Made by a program: the position numbers and the translations under genes
In this document: positions 17,841-27,590 of the stretch, piece by piece
Position numbering within the stretch: position 1 is the stretch's first letter
How the letters are laid out: each line of letters opens with the position of its first letter
Notes under the pieces: generated by a model
Told to the model about the DNA's origin: nothing
The model's input: the letters and a program-made list of their open reading frames with translations, nothing else
Database searches by the model: none
Assembly: GCF_009900745.1 (NCBI RefSeq)
Contig: NZ_WXVU01000011.1
Location: 1 to 64,000 of the forward strand
Reading direction: 5' to 3'
Length of the DNA: 64,000 nt
Source of the DNA: Chryseobacterium sp. c4a
GTDB taxonomy: Bacteria > Bacteroidota > Bacteroidia > Flavobacteriales > Weeksellaceae

Positions 17841-18395
17841 CTAGTTTATATTCTCAAAATAATGAATCATACCTACTTCTGAAAGATGGTGCTGATCCTC
17901 ATTAAAATCAGAGTTCTGATTATTACTGTTTTCTAAAAAAGAATTACTGAATAAAGCATAAGAAGGTTTCTCTGCCCATCCATTTTTCAACAACTGATGA
18001 GCCTCCACGATCGGCTTGCCATATAATTTCCTGAAATTCCCAATACTATACTGCGAAAATGCTCCATAATGGACAATAAACTTCAGAGATAAATCGATTG
18101 TTGTACTCAAACTTTTACTCAATTCTTTTATTTTCCTGTTGAATGCGTTTCTCATTTTCCAAAGCATCTTTGAAATATTTTGATACGATGGATTTTCCTC
18201 ATATCGATAAAATAAAATGGCATCGCCTTCGATTTCAGAAATCTCAAAATACTGATCATTCACATCAATCAGTGTAGATAGTAGTTGTCTTACAATATAT
18301 TCTCCTGTGTAAAGTTTTGTATTGAACACAAATTCGGTAAATCCACTGAAATCCGGAATTAGAATGATACCCTCTTGTATATTTGTATTCTTCAT
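17841..18395 (-). CDS. DUF2652 protein (adenylate-cyclase-like fold)
   Basis: About 184 aa from the ATG at 18395 (three codons further upstream is another ATG). The family pattern is IILIPDFSGFTEFVFNTKLY, then EISEIEGDAILFYRYEE and IGNFRKLYGKPIVEAHQLLK. These correspond to the core strands of class III nucleotide cyclases (D-x-x-G-F-T and E-G-D-A). The full set of metal and substrate residues is not clearly kept, so cyclase activity is doubtful. It lies downstream of the efflux operon, beyond that operon's terminator. Confidence 0.8.
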   Translation of the reverse strand: MKNTNIQEGIILIPDFSGFTEFVFNTKLYTGEYIVRQLLSTLIDVNDQYFEISEIEGDAILFYRYEENPSYQNISKMLWKMRNAFNRKIKELSKSLSTTIDLSLKFIVHYGAFSQYSIGNFRKLYGKPIVEAHQLLKNGWAEKPSYALFSNSFLENSNNQNSDFNEDQHHLSEVGMIHYFENIN

Positions 18396-18411
18396 AATAA
18401 TCATAGATTAA

Positions 18412-18445
18412 AAACCTGCTGCATCATTAAAGACGAAGCAGGTTT
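18412..18445 (-). terminator. Terminator of the RND efflux operon
   Basis: AAACCTGCT (18412-18420) and AGCAGGTTT (18437-18445) form a 9-bp stem; the minus strand then reads TTTTTAAT. It is 10 bp past the end of the outer-membrane factor gene. Confidence 0.8.
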
Positions 18446-18454
18446 AATTTTACT

Positions 18455-19867
18455 TTATTGCCATCCGCCACCTACGGAACGATACAGCGCAGTGATTGCA
18501 TTCAATCGTTGAGCTTTCAGAGAAGCCAGTTCCAATTCAGCATTAAGCTTATTGGTTTGTGTCATAATCACCTCTACATAGGTCGCCGAATTATACTTAA
18601 ACAATACATCAGCTTTTTTTACAGCTTCATTTGATTTCACCACCAATCCTTCTGCAATTTTCTGTTGCTCTTCAAGCTTTTGAATCTGTACTAAAGCATC
18701 AGAAACCTCTCCTACCGCTTTTAAAACAGATTGTTTAAAACCTATTTCCGCCTGATCTGCTAATACTTTAGACTGCTCATACTGCGTTTTAAGTTGCTTT
18801 CCATTTAAAATAGGCTGTGCAATGGCTCCGGCAGCCATTCCGAAAAGAGATCCCGGAACGCTAAACCATTTGCTGATCTGGAAAGCATTTACTCCTCCCT
18901 GAGCCGTAATATTCAAGGATGGATACATACTCATTTTAGCCACGTGAATCGCTGCTGCACTTTTTCTCACCTCCAATTCAGCAGTTTTTACATCGGGTCT
19001 ATAACTCAGCAATTCTAACGGAATTCCCGCCGAAACATGATCCGGTGACTGAACATTATTCAGGCTTGCACTTCTTTCAATTTTACCAGGCATAGAACCG
19101 GTTAACAGACTCAATGCATTTTCCTGAGTAGCCACAGAACTTTCAATCGCAGGAATCGTTTTCAGAATCTGATCTTTTACGATTTCTTGTTGTTGCACTG
19201 CTAAAGCTGTTGTCAATCCAAGTTCTTGTTGCTTCACCAAAAACTTCAGGGTATTATCGGCATACATCAGATTGGATTTAGTAATTTCCAATTGAGTATC
19301 CAACATCAAAAGATTATAATATCCTTGAACAACAGCAGCTACCACTTGTGTTTTTACCGCCTTTGCTGCTTCCTGGGTTTTAAGATAATCAGCCAAAGCC
19401 TGCTCTTTTCTTCCTTTAATTTTCCCCCAGATATCAGCTTCCCATGAAAAATTGAGTGCGGTAGTATAATCTTCCGTATACCTCTTTCCCATGAACTGCC
19501 TTCCCATCATTCCGTTCATACTGTTGTCTGAAGCTCGATTGATCGTAGCGTTTGCTGTAGCATTCACCGTTGGAACATTTCCCCATTTACTTTGATTATA
19601 CGCCAGTGAAGCAAATTCTATCTGTTTTAAAGCTACCTGCAGGTCATTATTCTGTATCATTGCTTTATCAATCAAACCAACTAAAACAGGATCTTTGAAA
19701 AAGTCTTTGTAACTGATCTTTGCTATATTTTCATTTTGCTCCACCACAATACTGTCACTCCTGAAAGCCTCCGGCATCTTCACTTCAGGTCGCTCATATT
19801 TCTGAACACCACAGGAGACCGCTGTTCCTGAAATGAATGCGATATATGCTATATTTTTAATTTTCAT
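18455..19867 (-). CDS. RND efflux outer-membrane lipoprotein (TolC/OprM/NodT family)
   Basis: I place the start at 19867 (MKIKNIAYIAFISGTAVSCG), which gives a lipoprotein signal with Cys at 19 and a 17-bp gap after the pump gene. The upstream ATG at 19897 would overlap that gene. The product is about 470 aa. It has the duplicated OEP repeats: DLQVALKQIEFASLAYNQSK, then LSYRPDVKTAELEVRKSAAA (the RPDV signature), KMSMYPSLNITAQGG and a second helical repeat LKAVGEVSDALVQIQKLEEQ. It forms the exit duct for the pump encoded upstream. Confidence 0.94.
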   Translation of the reverse strand: MKIKNIAYIAFISGTAVSCGVQKYERPEVKMPEAFRSDSIVVEQNENIAKISYKDFFKDPVLVGLIDKAMIQNNDLQVALKQIEFASLAYNQSKWGNVPTVNATANATINRASDNSMNGMMGRQFMGKRYTEDYTTALNFSWEADIWGKIKGRKEQALADYLKTQEAAKAVKTQVVAAVVQGYYNLLMLDTQLEITKSNLMYADNTLKFLVKQQELGLTTALAVQQQEIVKDQILKTIPAIESSVATQENALSLLTGSMPGKIERSASLNNVQSPDHVSAGIPLELLSYRPDVKTAELEVRKSAAAIHVAKMSMYPSLNITAQGGVNAFQISKWFSVPGSLFGMAAGAIAQPILNGKQLKTQYEQSKVLADQAEIGFKQSVLKAVGEVSDALVQIQKLEEQQKIAEGLVVKSNEAVKKADVLFKYNSATYVEVIMTQTNKLNAELELASLKAQRLNAITALYRSVGGGWQ

Positions 19868-19884
19868 TGTTAAAATCATTTGAA

Positions 19885-22800
19885 TTAATATTCCCAATCT
19901 GCATCCGTTACTACTTTTCCGTTAATTTTCTCATGCAAAGCCTGGAACATCACGAAAAGTACAGGTACTACAAAGATTCCCAGAATAGTACCGAAAAGCA
20001 TACCTGAAATCGCAGCATATCCAATAGAATGGTTACCCATTGCAGATGGCCCTACCACAAAAATTAATGGAAGTAATCCTGTAATGAACGCCAAAGAGGT
20101 CATCAAAATCGGACGTAAACGTGCTTTTGCTCCTTCAACCGCTGAAGCAATAAGACTCTTCCCTGCTCTACGTCTCTGAATCGCAAATTCTACGATCAAA
20201 ATACCATTCTTTGCTAAAAGCCCGATCAACATTACCAAAGCAATCTGAACATAGATATTGTTAGACAATTCCGCGAAAGTAATTCCTACAAAAACTCCTG
20301 ACAAACCAACCGGAATAGCAATTAATACTGCAAATGGAAGAATATAACTTTCATACTGTGCAGACAACAGAAAGAATACAAACACAATACACAATCCGAA
20401 AATCATTACTGATTGCGAACTTGATCCCGCTTCTTCACGGCTCATTCCTTTATAATCGTAAGTATATCCCGGAGGAAGTACCTGCTTACTCACTTCTTCC
20501 ACAGCAGCCATTGCCTGACCTGTACTGTATCCTGGAGCAGCCATTACAGTTAAGTTAGACGAGTTAAAGAGATTGAAACGATCCACCACTTCAGCTCCTG
20601 TTACTTGTTTTAAGCTAACCAAAGTATTAATAGGAACCATTTGGCCCAGATTATTTTTAACGAAAACACCGTTCAAAGATTCTTTATCCTGTCTCATTTC
20701 CGGAGTAGACTGTACTAAAACTCTGTAGTACTTCCCAAATCTGTTGAAATCAGAAGCCTGAATACTTCCATAATACCCTTGCATTACTCCTAACGCGTCA
20801 GAAACATTCACTCCTAATTGCGCTGCTTTCACCTCATCTACAAGTACTTCAAACTGTGGATAGGTAACATCAAACGTAGTAAACGCTACCGCTACTTCCG
20901 GTCTCTGCATCAAAGCACCCATCATTCCATAAGAAATATTCCCAAGGTTTTGAAGTTCCCCATTGGTACGATCCTGAAGCACAAGCTCCATTCCGCTGGT
21001 ATTTCCGAAACCATCCACTGTAGGTGTATTAAGCACTAAGAAATTAGCTCTCTTATCCTGAGAAAGTGCCCCCTGAGTTTGTCCAATAATATCATTAATA
21101 TTGTTAACAGCTCCTCTTTCTCCTGATTTTTTCAGTTTAACGAAAATAGAAGCTGCAGAAGAAGACATTGAACCACTGAACAGGTTCAATCCATCCACTG
21201 AAATCACTTTATCTACTGCCGGATTCTTCATCAAAAGATCTTCCGTGTCAGAAACTACTTTAGACGTTCGATCCTTAGACGCTCCCGGAGCAAGATTAGC
21301 AGTTACAATAATAAAGCTCTGGTCTTCATCAGGAATAAATCCTTTTGGAGTGGTCATAGACATCCAAGCGAACAATCCTCCAAAGGCAACAATTATTGCC
21401 AATGCAATCCATTTTTTCTTCAAAAGAAACAATACAGCTTTCCCATAACGGAATGTAAGCTTATTAAAACTCGCGTTAAATCCGGCAAAGAATCGATCTT
21501 TGAAATTCATTTTTTCATGAGCTCCTCCGTGATGCTGCTTCAGGAACAATGCGCATAAAGCAGGACTCAAAGTCAATGCATTAATCGCTGAAATCACAAT
21601 CGCAATCGCTAATGTTAAGGCAAACTGCTGATAGAACAACCCTGTAGAACCACTCATAAATGCCACCGGAACGAATACTGCAGACATAATTAAGGTAATG
21701 GAAACAATTGCCCCTGTAATCTCACTCATCGCAGACATCGTTGCGGCTCTTGGGTTCAGTTTTTTATGTTCCATTTTTGCATGAACTGCTTCCACTACTA
21801 CAATGGCATCATCTACCACAATACCAATCGCGAGCACAAGGGCAAACAACGTAAGAATATTGATTGAGAAACCAAATATCTTCATAAAGAAGAACGTCCC
21901 TACAATCGATACCGGAACTGCAATAGCCGGAATTAATGTAGATCTGAAATCCTGCAGGAAAATATACACCACAATGAATACAAGGATAAATGCTTCAATT
22001 AAGGTATGAATTACCTGATCAATTGACTGATCTAAGGCTTCTTTAGTTGCATACGGAATTTCATAAGTCACTCCTGCCGGGAACGATTTTTCAAGTTCCT
22101 TCATTCTTTCCTGAAGTGCAATCTGAACTTCATTTCCATTGGAGCCAGCCATCTGGAAAATAGCCATCGTTACAGAAGCTTTTTTGTTAAAATTAGAAGA
22201 TACGGTATAACTATAAGCTCCGAATTCAATTTTAGCGATATCTTTTAGTTTTAAAACAGAACCATCGTTCAACGCTTTAATTGTAATATTTTCATATTGC
22301 TCAGGTTCCGTGAACTTTCCTTTATATCGAAGGACATATTCCATTACTTCTTTACTTCTTTCTCCTAATCTTCCAGGTGCCGCTTCAAGGTTTTGCGTCT
22401 GAATAGCACGGGAAACATCAGATGGAGTAAGATTATAAGAAGCCAATTTATTTGGATCAAGCCAGACACGCATAGAATAATCCTTATTTCCATATACCAT
22501 GGCATCTCCTACCCCTTTTACTCTTTTCAGTTCCGGTACAATATTGATTTTTGCATAGTTTTCAAGGAAAAGATCACTCATTGAGCCATCTTTACTTGTA
22601 AGAGAAACCATGGCAATCATGCTGTTCTGTCTCTTTACCGTAGTAATTCCGGCCTGGATTACTTCAGCAGGAAGCTGATTCGTTACTTGTGCTACCCTGT
22701 TCTGAACGTTGATCGCTGCCTGATCGGGATTCGTTCCCAATTTAAAAATCACCGTGATGCTTAATGTACCATCATTACTCGCTGTAGAAGTAATGTAATC

Positions 22801-23025
22801 CATATTTTCCACTCCATTGATTGCATTTTCCAACGGCGGGGCTACAGATCTTGCAATCGTTTCAGCATTAGCTCCCGGATAGGCAGCTGTTACCATAACA
22901 GTAGGTGGGGCAATGTCCGGAAATTTTGTAATCGGCAGGCTGACCATACCGACGATCCCGAGAATGACAAGCAATACGGAAATAACCGTTGCCAGTACGG
23001 GTCTTTTTATAATTTTCTTTAACAT
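19885..23025 (-). CDS. RND efflux pump, inner-membrane transporter (AcrB/HAE1 family)
   Basis: The 1046-aa protein has the full AcrB layout: 12 membrane helices and two large periplasmic loops. The proton-relay Asp pair is in GIVVDDAIVVVEAV, and the Lys partner is in LLAKNGILIVEFAI. It starts MLKKIIKRPVLATVISVLLV, and KFPDIAPPTVMVTAAYPGAN is the usual first porter-domain motif. It exports hydrophobic compounds by proton antiport. It starts 9 bp after the adaptor gene. Confidence 0.97.
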   Translation of the reverse strand: MLKKIIKRPVLATVISVLLVILGIVGMVSLPITKFPDIAPPTVMVTAAYPGANAETIARSVAPPLENAINGVENMDYITSTASNDGTLSITVIFKLGTNPDQAAINVQNRVAQVTNQLPAEVIQAGITTVKRQNSMIAMVSLTSKDGSMSDLFLENYAKINIVPELKRVKGVGDAMVYGNKDYSMRVWLDPNKLASYNLTPSDVSRAIQTQNLEAAPGRLGERSKEVMEYVLRYKGKFTEPEQYENITIKALNDGSVLKLKDIAKIEFGAYSYTVSSNFNKKASVTMAIFQMAGSNGNEVQIALQERMKELEKSFPAGVTYEIPYATKEALDQSIDQVIHTLIEAFILVFIVVYIFLQDFRSTLIPAIAVPVSIVGTFFFMKIFGFSINILTLFALVLAIGIVVDDAIVVVEAVHAKMEHKKLNPRAATMSAMSEITGAIVSITLIMSAVFVPVAFMSGSTGLFYQQFALTLAIAIVISAINALTLSPALCALFLKQHHGGAHEKMNFKDRFFAGFNASFNKLTFRYGKAVLFLLKKKWIALAIIVAFGGLFAWMSMTTPKGFIPDEDQSFIIVTANLAPGASKDRTSKVVSDTEDLLMKNPAVDKVISVDGLNLFSGSMSSSAASIFVKLKKSGERGAVNNINDIIGQTQGALSQDKRANFLVLNTPTVDGFGNTSGMELVLQDRTNGELQNLGNISYGMMGALMQRPEVAVAFTTFDVTYPQFEVLVDEVKAAQLGVNVSDALGVMQGYYGSIQASDFNRFGKYYRVLVQSTPEMRQDKESLNGVFVKNNLGQMVPINTLVSLKQVTGAEVVDRFNLFNSSNLTVMAAPGYSTGQAMAAVEEVSKQVLPPGYTYDYKGMSREEAGSSSQSVMIFGLCIVFVFFLLSAQYESYILPFAVLIAIPVGLSGVFVGITFAELSNNIYVQIALVMLIGLLAKNGILIVEFAIQRRRAGKSLIASAVEGAKARLRPILMTSLAFITGLLPLIFVVGPSAMGNHSIGYAAISGMLFGTILGIFVVPVLFVMFQALHEKINGKVVTDADWEY

Positions 23026-23034
23026 GATTTCTTC

Positions 23035-24192
23035 TTACGATTTTTTCTGTTGAGCATTTTTCTTTTGTGCCACTACAGGAGTTCCCGGCTGTAGCCTGTC
23101 GAAACCAGAAACGATATACTGATCACCCGCTTTCAGCCCTTTTGTTACGATAAAATTATCGCCAGCTTTTCCATTAATTTCAACAGGAAGCATTTCTGCT
23201 TTTCCATTTTTGATTGTGAATACGAAAACCTTATCCTGAATAGTTCTCGTAGACGCTATAGGAAGCAAAACAACATTGCTATAAAACTGATCCAATAAGA
23301 TCTTTCCTGTATTTCCACTTCTCAGAAGGTTATTCGGGTTATTGAATTTTGCTCTTAAAGTAATAGAGCCGGTAGTTTTGTTAAACTGTCCTTCCACAGC
23401 ATCAATTCTCCCCGTTTCTGCATATTTCTCCCCTGCAGAAAGCTGAAGAGATACTGCCGGAGTATTCTTAATTACCTCATCAATATTGCTTCCTACATAT
23501 TGTTTCTGAAAATTATTAAAATCATTTTCACTCAAACTGAAGTAAGTATACACTTGATGAATATCTGACAACAAGGTAATCGGTTCCTGATTAGTTGGAG
23601 TCATCAAACTTCCTAAACGATAGTTGAATCTCCCGATAAATCCACTTACTGGTGCTTTAATGGTTGAAAAATTAAGATTGATCTTTGCAGATTCAATAGA
23701 TGATGTGGATTGACTCACTGCTCCTCTAGCAGCATTATAAGCTGCTTCAGCCTCTTTCACCTGAATATCGGAAACCATTTTATTTTTAAATAGTTCCTTT
23801 TTTCTGTCCAGGTCAATTTTTGAACTTGCAAGATTTGCCTGTGCAGTAATCAGTGCTGCCTGTGCACTTTTCAACTGCTCACCGAAGATTTGATCTTCAA
23901 TTTTAAACAAGGGCTGCCCTGCTCTTACATACTCTCCTTCATCTACAAAGATTTTACTTAAATATCCTGTTACCTGAGGCCTGATCTCCACATTGGAAAT
24001 CCCCTCAATGGATGCTGCATATTCTCTTGAAACAGAAGCATCCCCCTGTTTTACTATTTCTACAGGAAGTTCCGGTGCCTGCTGTTGATAAGATTGGTTT
24101 TGGTTATTTTTCCTACACCCCGCCAAGGCGATAAGCGAGAGGAAAATTATGGTTGATTTCTGAATAAAAAATCTTTGCATAACTCTAGTCAT
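23035..24192 (-). CDS. RND efflux periplasmic adaptor (AcrA/MexA family), lipoprotein
   Basis: The 385-aa protein has a lipobox LIALAGC and the membrane-fusion architecture: beta-barrel start VSREYAASIEGISNVEIRPQ, lipoyl half YLSKIFVDEGEYVRAGQPLF, a long helical hairpin (GEQLKSAQAALITAQANLAS) and second lipoyl half TIKAPVSGFIGRFNYRLGSL. Start could be 24192 or the ATG four codons later. First gene of the efflux operon; two copies of a possible AraC site lie upstream. Confidence 0.95.
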   Translation of the reverse strand: MTRVMQRFFIQKSTIIFLSLIALAGCRKNNQNQSYQQQAPELPVEIVKQGDASVSREYAASIEGISNVEIRPQVTGYLSKIFVDEGEYVRAGQPLFKIEDQIFGEQLKSAQAALITAQANLASSKIDLDRKKELFKNKMVSDIQVKEAEAAYNAARGAVSQSTSSIESAKINLNFSTIKAPVSGFIGRFNYRLGSLMTPTNQEPITLLSDIHQVYTYFSLSENDFNNFQKQYVGSNIDEVIKNTPAVSLQLSAGEKYAETGRIDAVEGQFNKTTGSITLRAKFNNPNNLLRSGNTGKILLDQFYSNVVLLPIASTRTIQDKVFVFTIKNGKAEMLPVEINGKAGDNFIVTKGLKAGDQYIVSGFDRLQPGTPVVAQKKNAQQKKS

Positions 24193-24260
24193 TTAAATTT
24201 TCGCCACAAAATTCGAATGAAAAAAGTTCAATAAGATTATTCAAAAAACTCCTTGTTTTG

Positions 24261-24374
24261 TCAAAAAGACACCTTATTTTGAAAAACATGAGATATATCA
24301 TTAATAGACAAAAAACATAATATATTTCGAAATTTTAAATCAGAAATAACGTTCACTTTATCAAAAAGACATCT
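24261..24374 (-). promoter_or_regulatory. Two direct repeats upstream of the efflux operon, likely AraC sites
   Basis: TCAAAAAGACACCT at 24261-24274 and TCAAAAAGACATCT at 24361-24374 differ at one base and start exactly 100 bp apart, in the 204-bp space between the AraC gene and the efflux operon on the same strand. The left copy is followed by TATTTTGA and the right by AAAATGA. Direct repeats are typical of AraC-family binding. The assignment is inferred. Confidence 0.55.
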
Positions 24375-24396
24375 AAAATGAAAATTTTATTATTCA

Positions 24397-25323
24397 TCAA
24401 TACAAATCATCTTTTCTATATTCCAAAGGAGACCTGCCTGTATGTTTTTTGAAAAACTTGCTAAAGGAAGCCTGATCTGAAAACTTAAGCTTTACAGCTA
24501 CCTCATTGATATTCAGATTGGGATTTCTAAGCAACAATCTAGCTTCTACGGCCAATACCTGATGAATAATCTCCCGAGGTGTTTTGAACATCGTCTTATT
24601 AATGACCTTAGTAAGATATTTTCGGCTGATAAACAACTTATCTGCATAGAATTGTACATTATGTTCTTCTTTGAAATGCTCCTGAACAAGTTTAAAAAAA
24701 CTAGTCGTTAACTCATCCTCTCTAGGGGTAACTAAATGTGGTTTTTCTATTTTTTTAAAATAATTATCAATCTCGTAGATCACCAATGAAAAGTGATGCC
24801 AGATCATTTCATTGAAATAGTAATTATCTTTCTCCTTGTTATTCAGCGCTTCCAATTCACCAAGATAGAACTGCAATCTTTTATACAATTCCGGTTCATT
24901 CCTTACAATATGGGTAGGGTCAGAGGATAGGCTTTTCAGTACATTATTAGATTTATAGTTAAAACCAGCCTGTGAAATAAAATCCACTGAAAAGAAAATG
25001 TATCTTGCATTGTAATTGTCTGCAATATCATCTACCCAAAAGGTTTCAGCCATGGGACAAAAGACAATATCACCTTTATAAACCATGTACTTTTTATCAT
25101 CCAGCCTGAATCCTACACTTCCATCCTGTACCAAAAAAATACAGAAATAATCAGAACGATAAGGGATATTGGGTTTGATACTATAATTCGCCTTGTCAAT
25201 TTCCATCACCACAAACTCCTTGATTCTGAGATCAAATTCTACTTGTTGTAAAACTTCATCAAAAGCCAATTGAGAAACAAAATCGGGTTCTTTAGGAGGT
25301 TCTTTGCGGGATCTTTTAGCCAT
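24397..25323 (-). CDS. AraC-family transcriptional regulator, likely controlling the RND operon
   Basis: The 308-aa protein has an N-terminal cupin-like ligand domain (about 40-160: YFCIFLVQDGSVGFRLDDKK then YMVYKGDIVFCPMAETFWVD) and a C-terminal AraC double HTH (about 210-305) with QFYADKLFISRKYLTKVINK and the family signature VAVKLKFSDQASFSKFFKKH TGRSP. It is just upstream of the efflux genes, same strand. The start is preceded by a short basic stretch KRSRKEPPKEP. Confidence 0.92.
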   Translation of the reverse strand: MAKRSRKEPPKEPDFVSQLAFDEVLQQVEFDLRIKEFVVMEIDKANYSIKPNIPYRSDYFCIFLVQDGSVGFRLDDKKYMVYKGDIVFCPMAETFWVDDIADNYNARYIFFSVDFISQAGFNYKSNNVLKSLSSDPTHIVRNEPELYKRLQFYLGELEALNNKEKDNYYFNEMIWHHFSLVIYEIDNYFKKIEKPHLVTPREDELTTSFFKLVQEHFKEEHNVQFYADKLFISRKYLTKVINKTMFKTPREIIHQVLAVEARLLLRNPNLNINEVAVKLKFSDQASFSKFFKKHTGRSPLEYRKDDLY

Positions 25324-25466
25324 AGGAAATGGATTATGAAAGTACTAAGGTAATGAAAAAGGGGAAACTAAGGAAAAGCAAAACAATAATCATTGGGTAC
25401 GGTACACCCTATTTTTTGCTTTTCTTCATTTATGGAAAACCGTAAAGTATCCGCTTTCAATGTTCC

Positions 25467-25474
25467 TATTTTTG
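25467..25474 (+). promoter_or_regulatory. -7 box upstream of the PLD-fold gene
   Basis: TATTTTTG at 25467-25474 fits TAnnTTTG, 42 bp before the start codon. No convincing TTG partner is visible at the right distance. Confidence 0.4.
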
Positions 25475-25516
25475 AACCATTAATTACTCTTTTATAAAAA
25501 CCTAATTATAAATACC

Positions 25517-27580
25517 ATGATTCAAGACTCAATTTCTAATACTGATGAGATTCTGGAAAGGATCAAATCAGAATTACACAATGCAAAATCAGAAATTCTC
25601 ATTGCAATGGCCTGGTTTACCAATCAGGATTTATACCATATCATCCGCGATAAGCTTAAAGAAAACATAACAGTATCACTTATTCTCTCTGATCAACCAG
25701 ACAATGAAAAGCTTGACTTCGATCTGCTTGTTGAACTGGGATTGAATTTCACAAAAATAAAGAATATAGGCTATGGAATGATGAATCTTAAATTTTGTGT
25801 GATTGACAGAGCCTTAGCAATTTCCGGTTCATACAATTGGTCAAACAATGCCAAAAATAATCATGAACAGGTTTTAATTACCAATTACCCCAAAACAATC
25901 AACGAACTTACAGAAAGCTTTTTCACCATCAAAAACAGAATTGAGAAATTGAACAGCGGGCTCAGCATTGAAGAAATAGAAAATGAGGAAAAAACATTTG
26001 AGAAACCAACAATGAATAAACTCCCTAATGAAACAAAAGTTCAATCACTTAACTTCCAGGAACAGTCATTAAAAGAATTTAAAGATGTACTAGACAACAT
26101 CATTGCTACCGAAGTAGGATCCTTTGACAAAAATCTTCTGAAAGAGAATGCTTATCAGCGAGCCTTTGAAAACCAGGGAGATCATCAGGTACTCCCTCAG
26201 GCAATGGATAGCCTTTATTCAAATTTCATTAACGAAATTGAAGTGATCACTGAGAAGAAAACAAGATTGAAAAACAGAATTGAAGAGCAACTTAAAGTAA
26301 GCATCAGCAATGTAGAAATGAAAACTCAGAATGAGATCGATACACTACAATACAACCTCATTTCTGAGACGCAAAATATAAAAGATACAATCCATACTAC
26401 AGAGAAGGAAATTGAAGATAAAAAACATCGCATAGAAACTAATACATCTATTAAAATCCCTTTTATACAAGATAAAATTGATGTTTTGATAAAAAAGATC
26501 AATGAGTTAAAAGTAGATTTTGTTATGCCTCCGATCAACTGGCCTTTAACTTCACTTTTAAGTTTTATTACGGTGATGCTGATCTTGTATATTTTCGTCT
26601 TTTATTCTTCTGTAGCCTATATTTTTATCTTTTCAAAAGAAGATATTCTCTCTGAACTTAGAAAAGGAATTGTCACAGAAATACCCGAAGTTTTCAATGC
26701 CCATGCTATTACCAAGATTTGGAATAAAGGAGTGGGCGGGATTATGTTTCTCTTTCTTTTTGTAAGCATTCCATTAGCATTAGGTATGTTGAAGTTAATT
26801 AAGCCCGATAAAACACCTTTTGAAATAGCGAACCAACCTCAAAACATTCTTTTAAAAATCAACAAAATCATCCAAGAGAACAAAGGTTTGATATTGATTT
26901 TCCTGGTAGACTGCTTTATCGCCTACAAGGTTGCTAAAAATATCAATGATATAGAGTACCTCACCAACCAGACAGATAAAAAGTCTTCATTTTCTGAAAT
27001 TGTATTTTCCCAAAACTTCCTTCTTGTTTTTACCTTAGGAACGTTAGGAGTTTATCTTTTCAGTTTGGTTATCAATAAACTCTATCATTCTCATCAAAAG
27101 AGAACAAAAACACATCATCAGGAGAAAACCGAATTTATTGTAAAAAAATTAGAAGAGGAAAAGGAAGTGCTTCAACTACAAATGAATGCCTTTAAAGAGG
27201 AAAACGGCCAATTAAATAGTGAAAACCAGGGATTGGAAAGAAACAATATCATTTTAAATAAGCAACTTCAGGAGTTTCCTATTTTAACTAATACCAAAAT
27301 AAATAACTTTAAACAACTTCTCCTTACCTTCAAAGAGAAAGTAGAAAATCTGGCTCAGATCTATAAAAGCCAGGTAGATAACGACAGGCTTCCTATCTCA
27401 AAAACGGAAATGGAAAACAGAGTAAATATTTTCATGGAAGGCTGGAGTAAATATTTATATGAAATTTACTCTATCAATAAAGCAGAAGTTAAAACGACTG
27501 AAGCTATCAGAGAATGTGAAAACTGGCTTAATGTCATTGCATTTCATGAACAATTCACTTCAGAATTCGCTCAAAACTAA
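25517..27580 (+). CDS. Membrane protein with an N-terminal PLD-nuclease-like domain whose catalytic His is replaced
   Basis: 687 aa. Residues 1-125 match the PLDc_2 fold: ILIAMAWFTNQDLYHIIRDK, then NLKFCVIDRALAISGSYNWS and NHEQVLI. The HxK(x4)D motif reads N90-L-K92-FCVI-D97, so His is Asn; the GSYNWS element is kept. Only one motif is present; active enzymes of this type dimerise. Residues about 170-340 are helical with long coiled coil, four membrane segments lie at about 342-372, 403-428, 450-470 and 498-520, and a second coiled coil follows (KKLEEEKEVLQLQMNAF). It is followed 10 bp later by a lipoprotein gene. I do not know the function; a catalytically altered PLD fold used for binding is the simplest reading. 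Confidence 0.8.
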   Translation: MIQDSISNTDEILERIKSELHNAKSEILIAMAWFTNQDLYHIIRDKLKENITVSLILSDQPDNEKLDFDLLVELGLNFTKIKNIGYGMMNLKFCVIDRALAISGSYNWSNNAKNNHEQVLITNYPKTINELTESFFTIKNRIEKLNSGLSIEEIENEEKTFEKPTMNKLPNETKVQSLNFQEQSLKEFKDVLDNIIATEVGSFDKNLLKENAYQRAFENQGDHQVLPQAMDSLYSNFINEIEVITEKKTRLKNRIEEQLKVSISNVEMKTQNEIDTLQYNLISETQNIKDTIHTTEKEIEDKKHRIETNTSIKIPFIQDKIDVLIKKINELKVDFVMPPINWPLTSLLSFITVMLILYIFVFYSSVAYIFIFSKEDILSELRKGIVTEIPEVFNAHAITKIWNKGVGGIMFLFLFVSIPLALGMLKLIKPDKTPFEIANQPQNILLKINKIIQENKGLILIFLVDCFIAYKVAKNINDIEYLTNQTDKKSSFSEIVFSQNFLLVFTLGTLGVYLFSLVINKLYHSHQKRTKTHHQEKTEFIVKKLEEEKEVLQLQMNAFKEENGQLNSENQGLERNNIILNKQLQEFPILTNTKINNFKQLLLTFKEKVENLAQIYKSQVDNDRLPISKTEMENRVNIFMEGWSKYLYEIYSINKAEVKTTEAIRECENWLNVIAFHEQFTSEFAQN

Positions 27581-27590
27581 TTTTACTAAG

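Noticed and set aside
25517..27580. Cardiolipin synthase or active phospholipase D
   Set aside because: Only one PLD motif is present, its His is Asn, and the rest is coiled coil and membrane helices.
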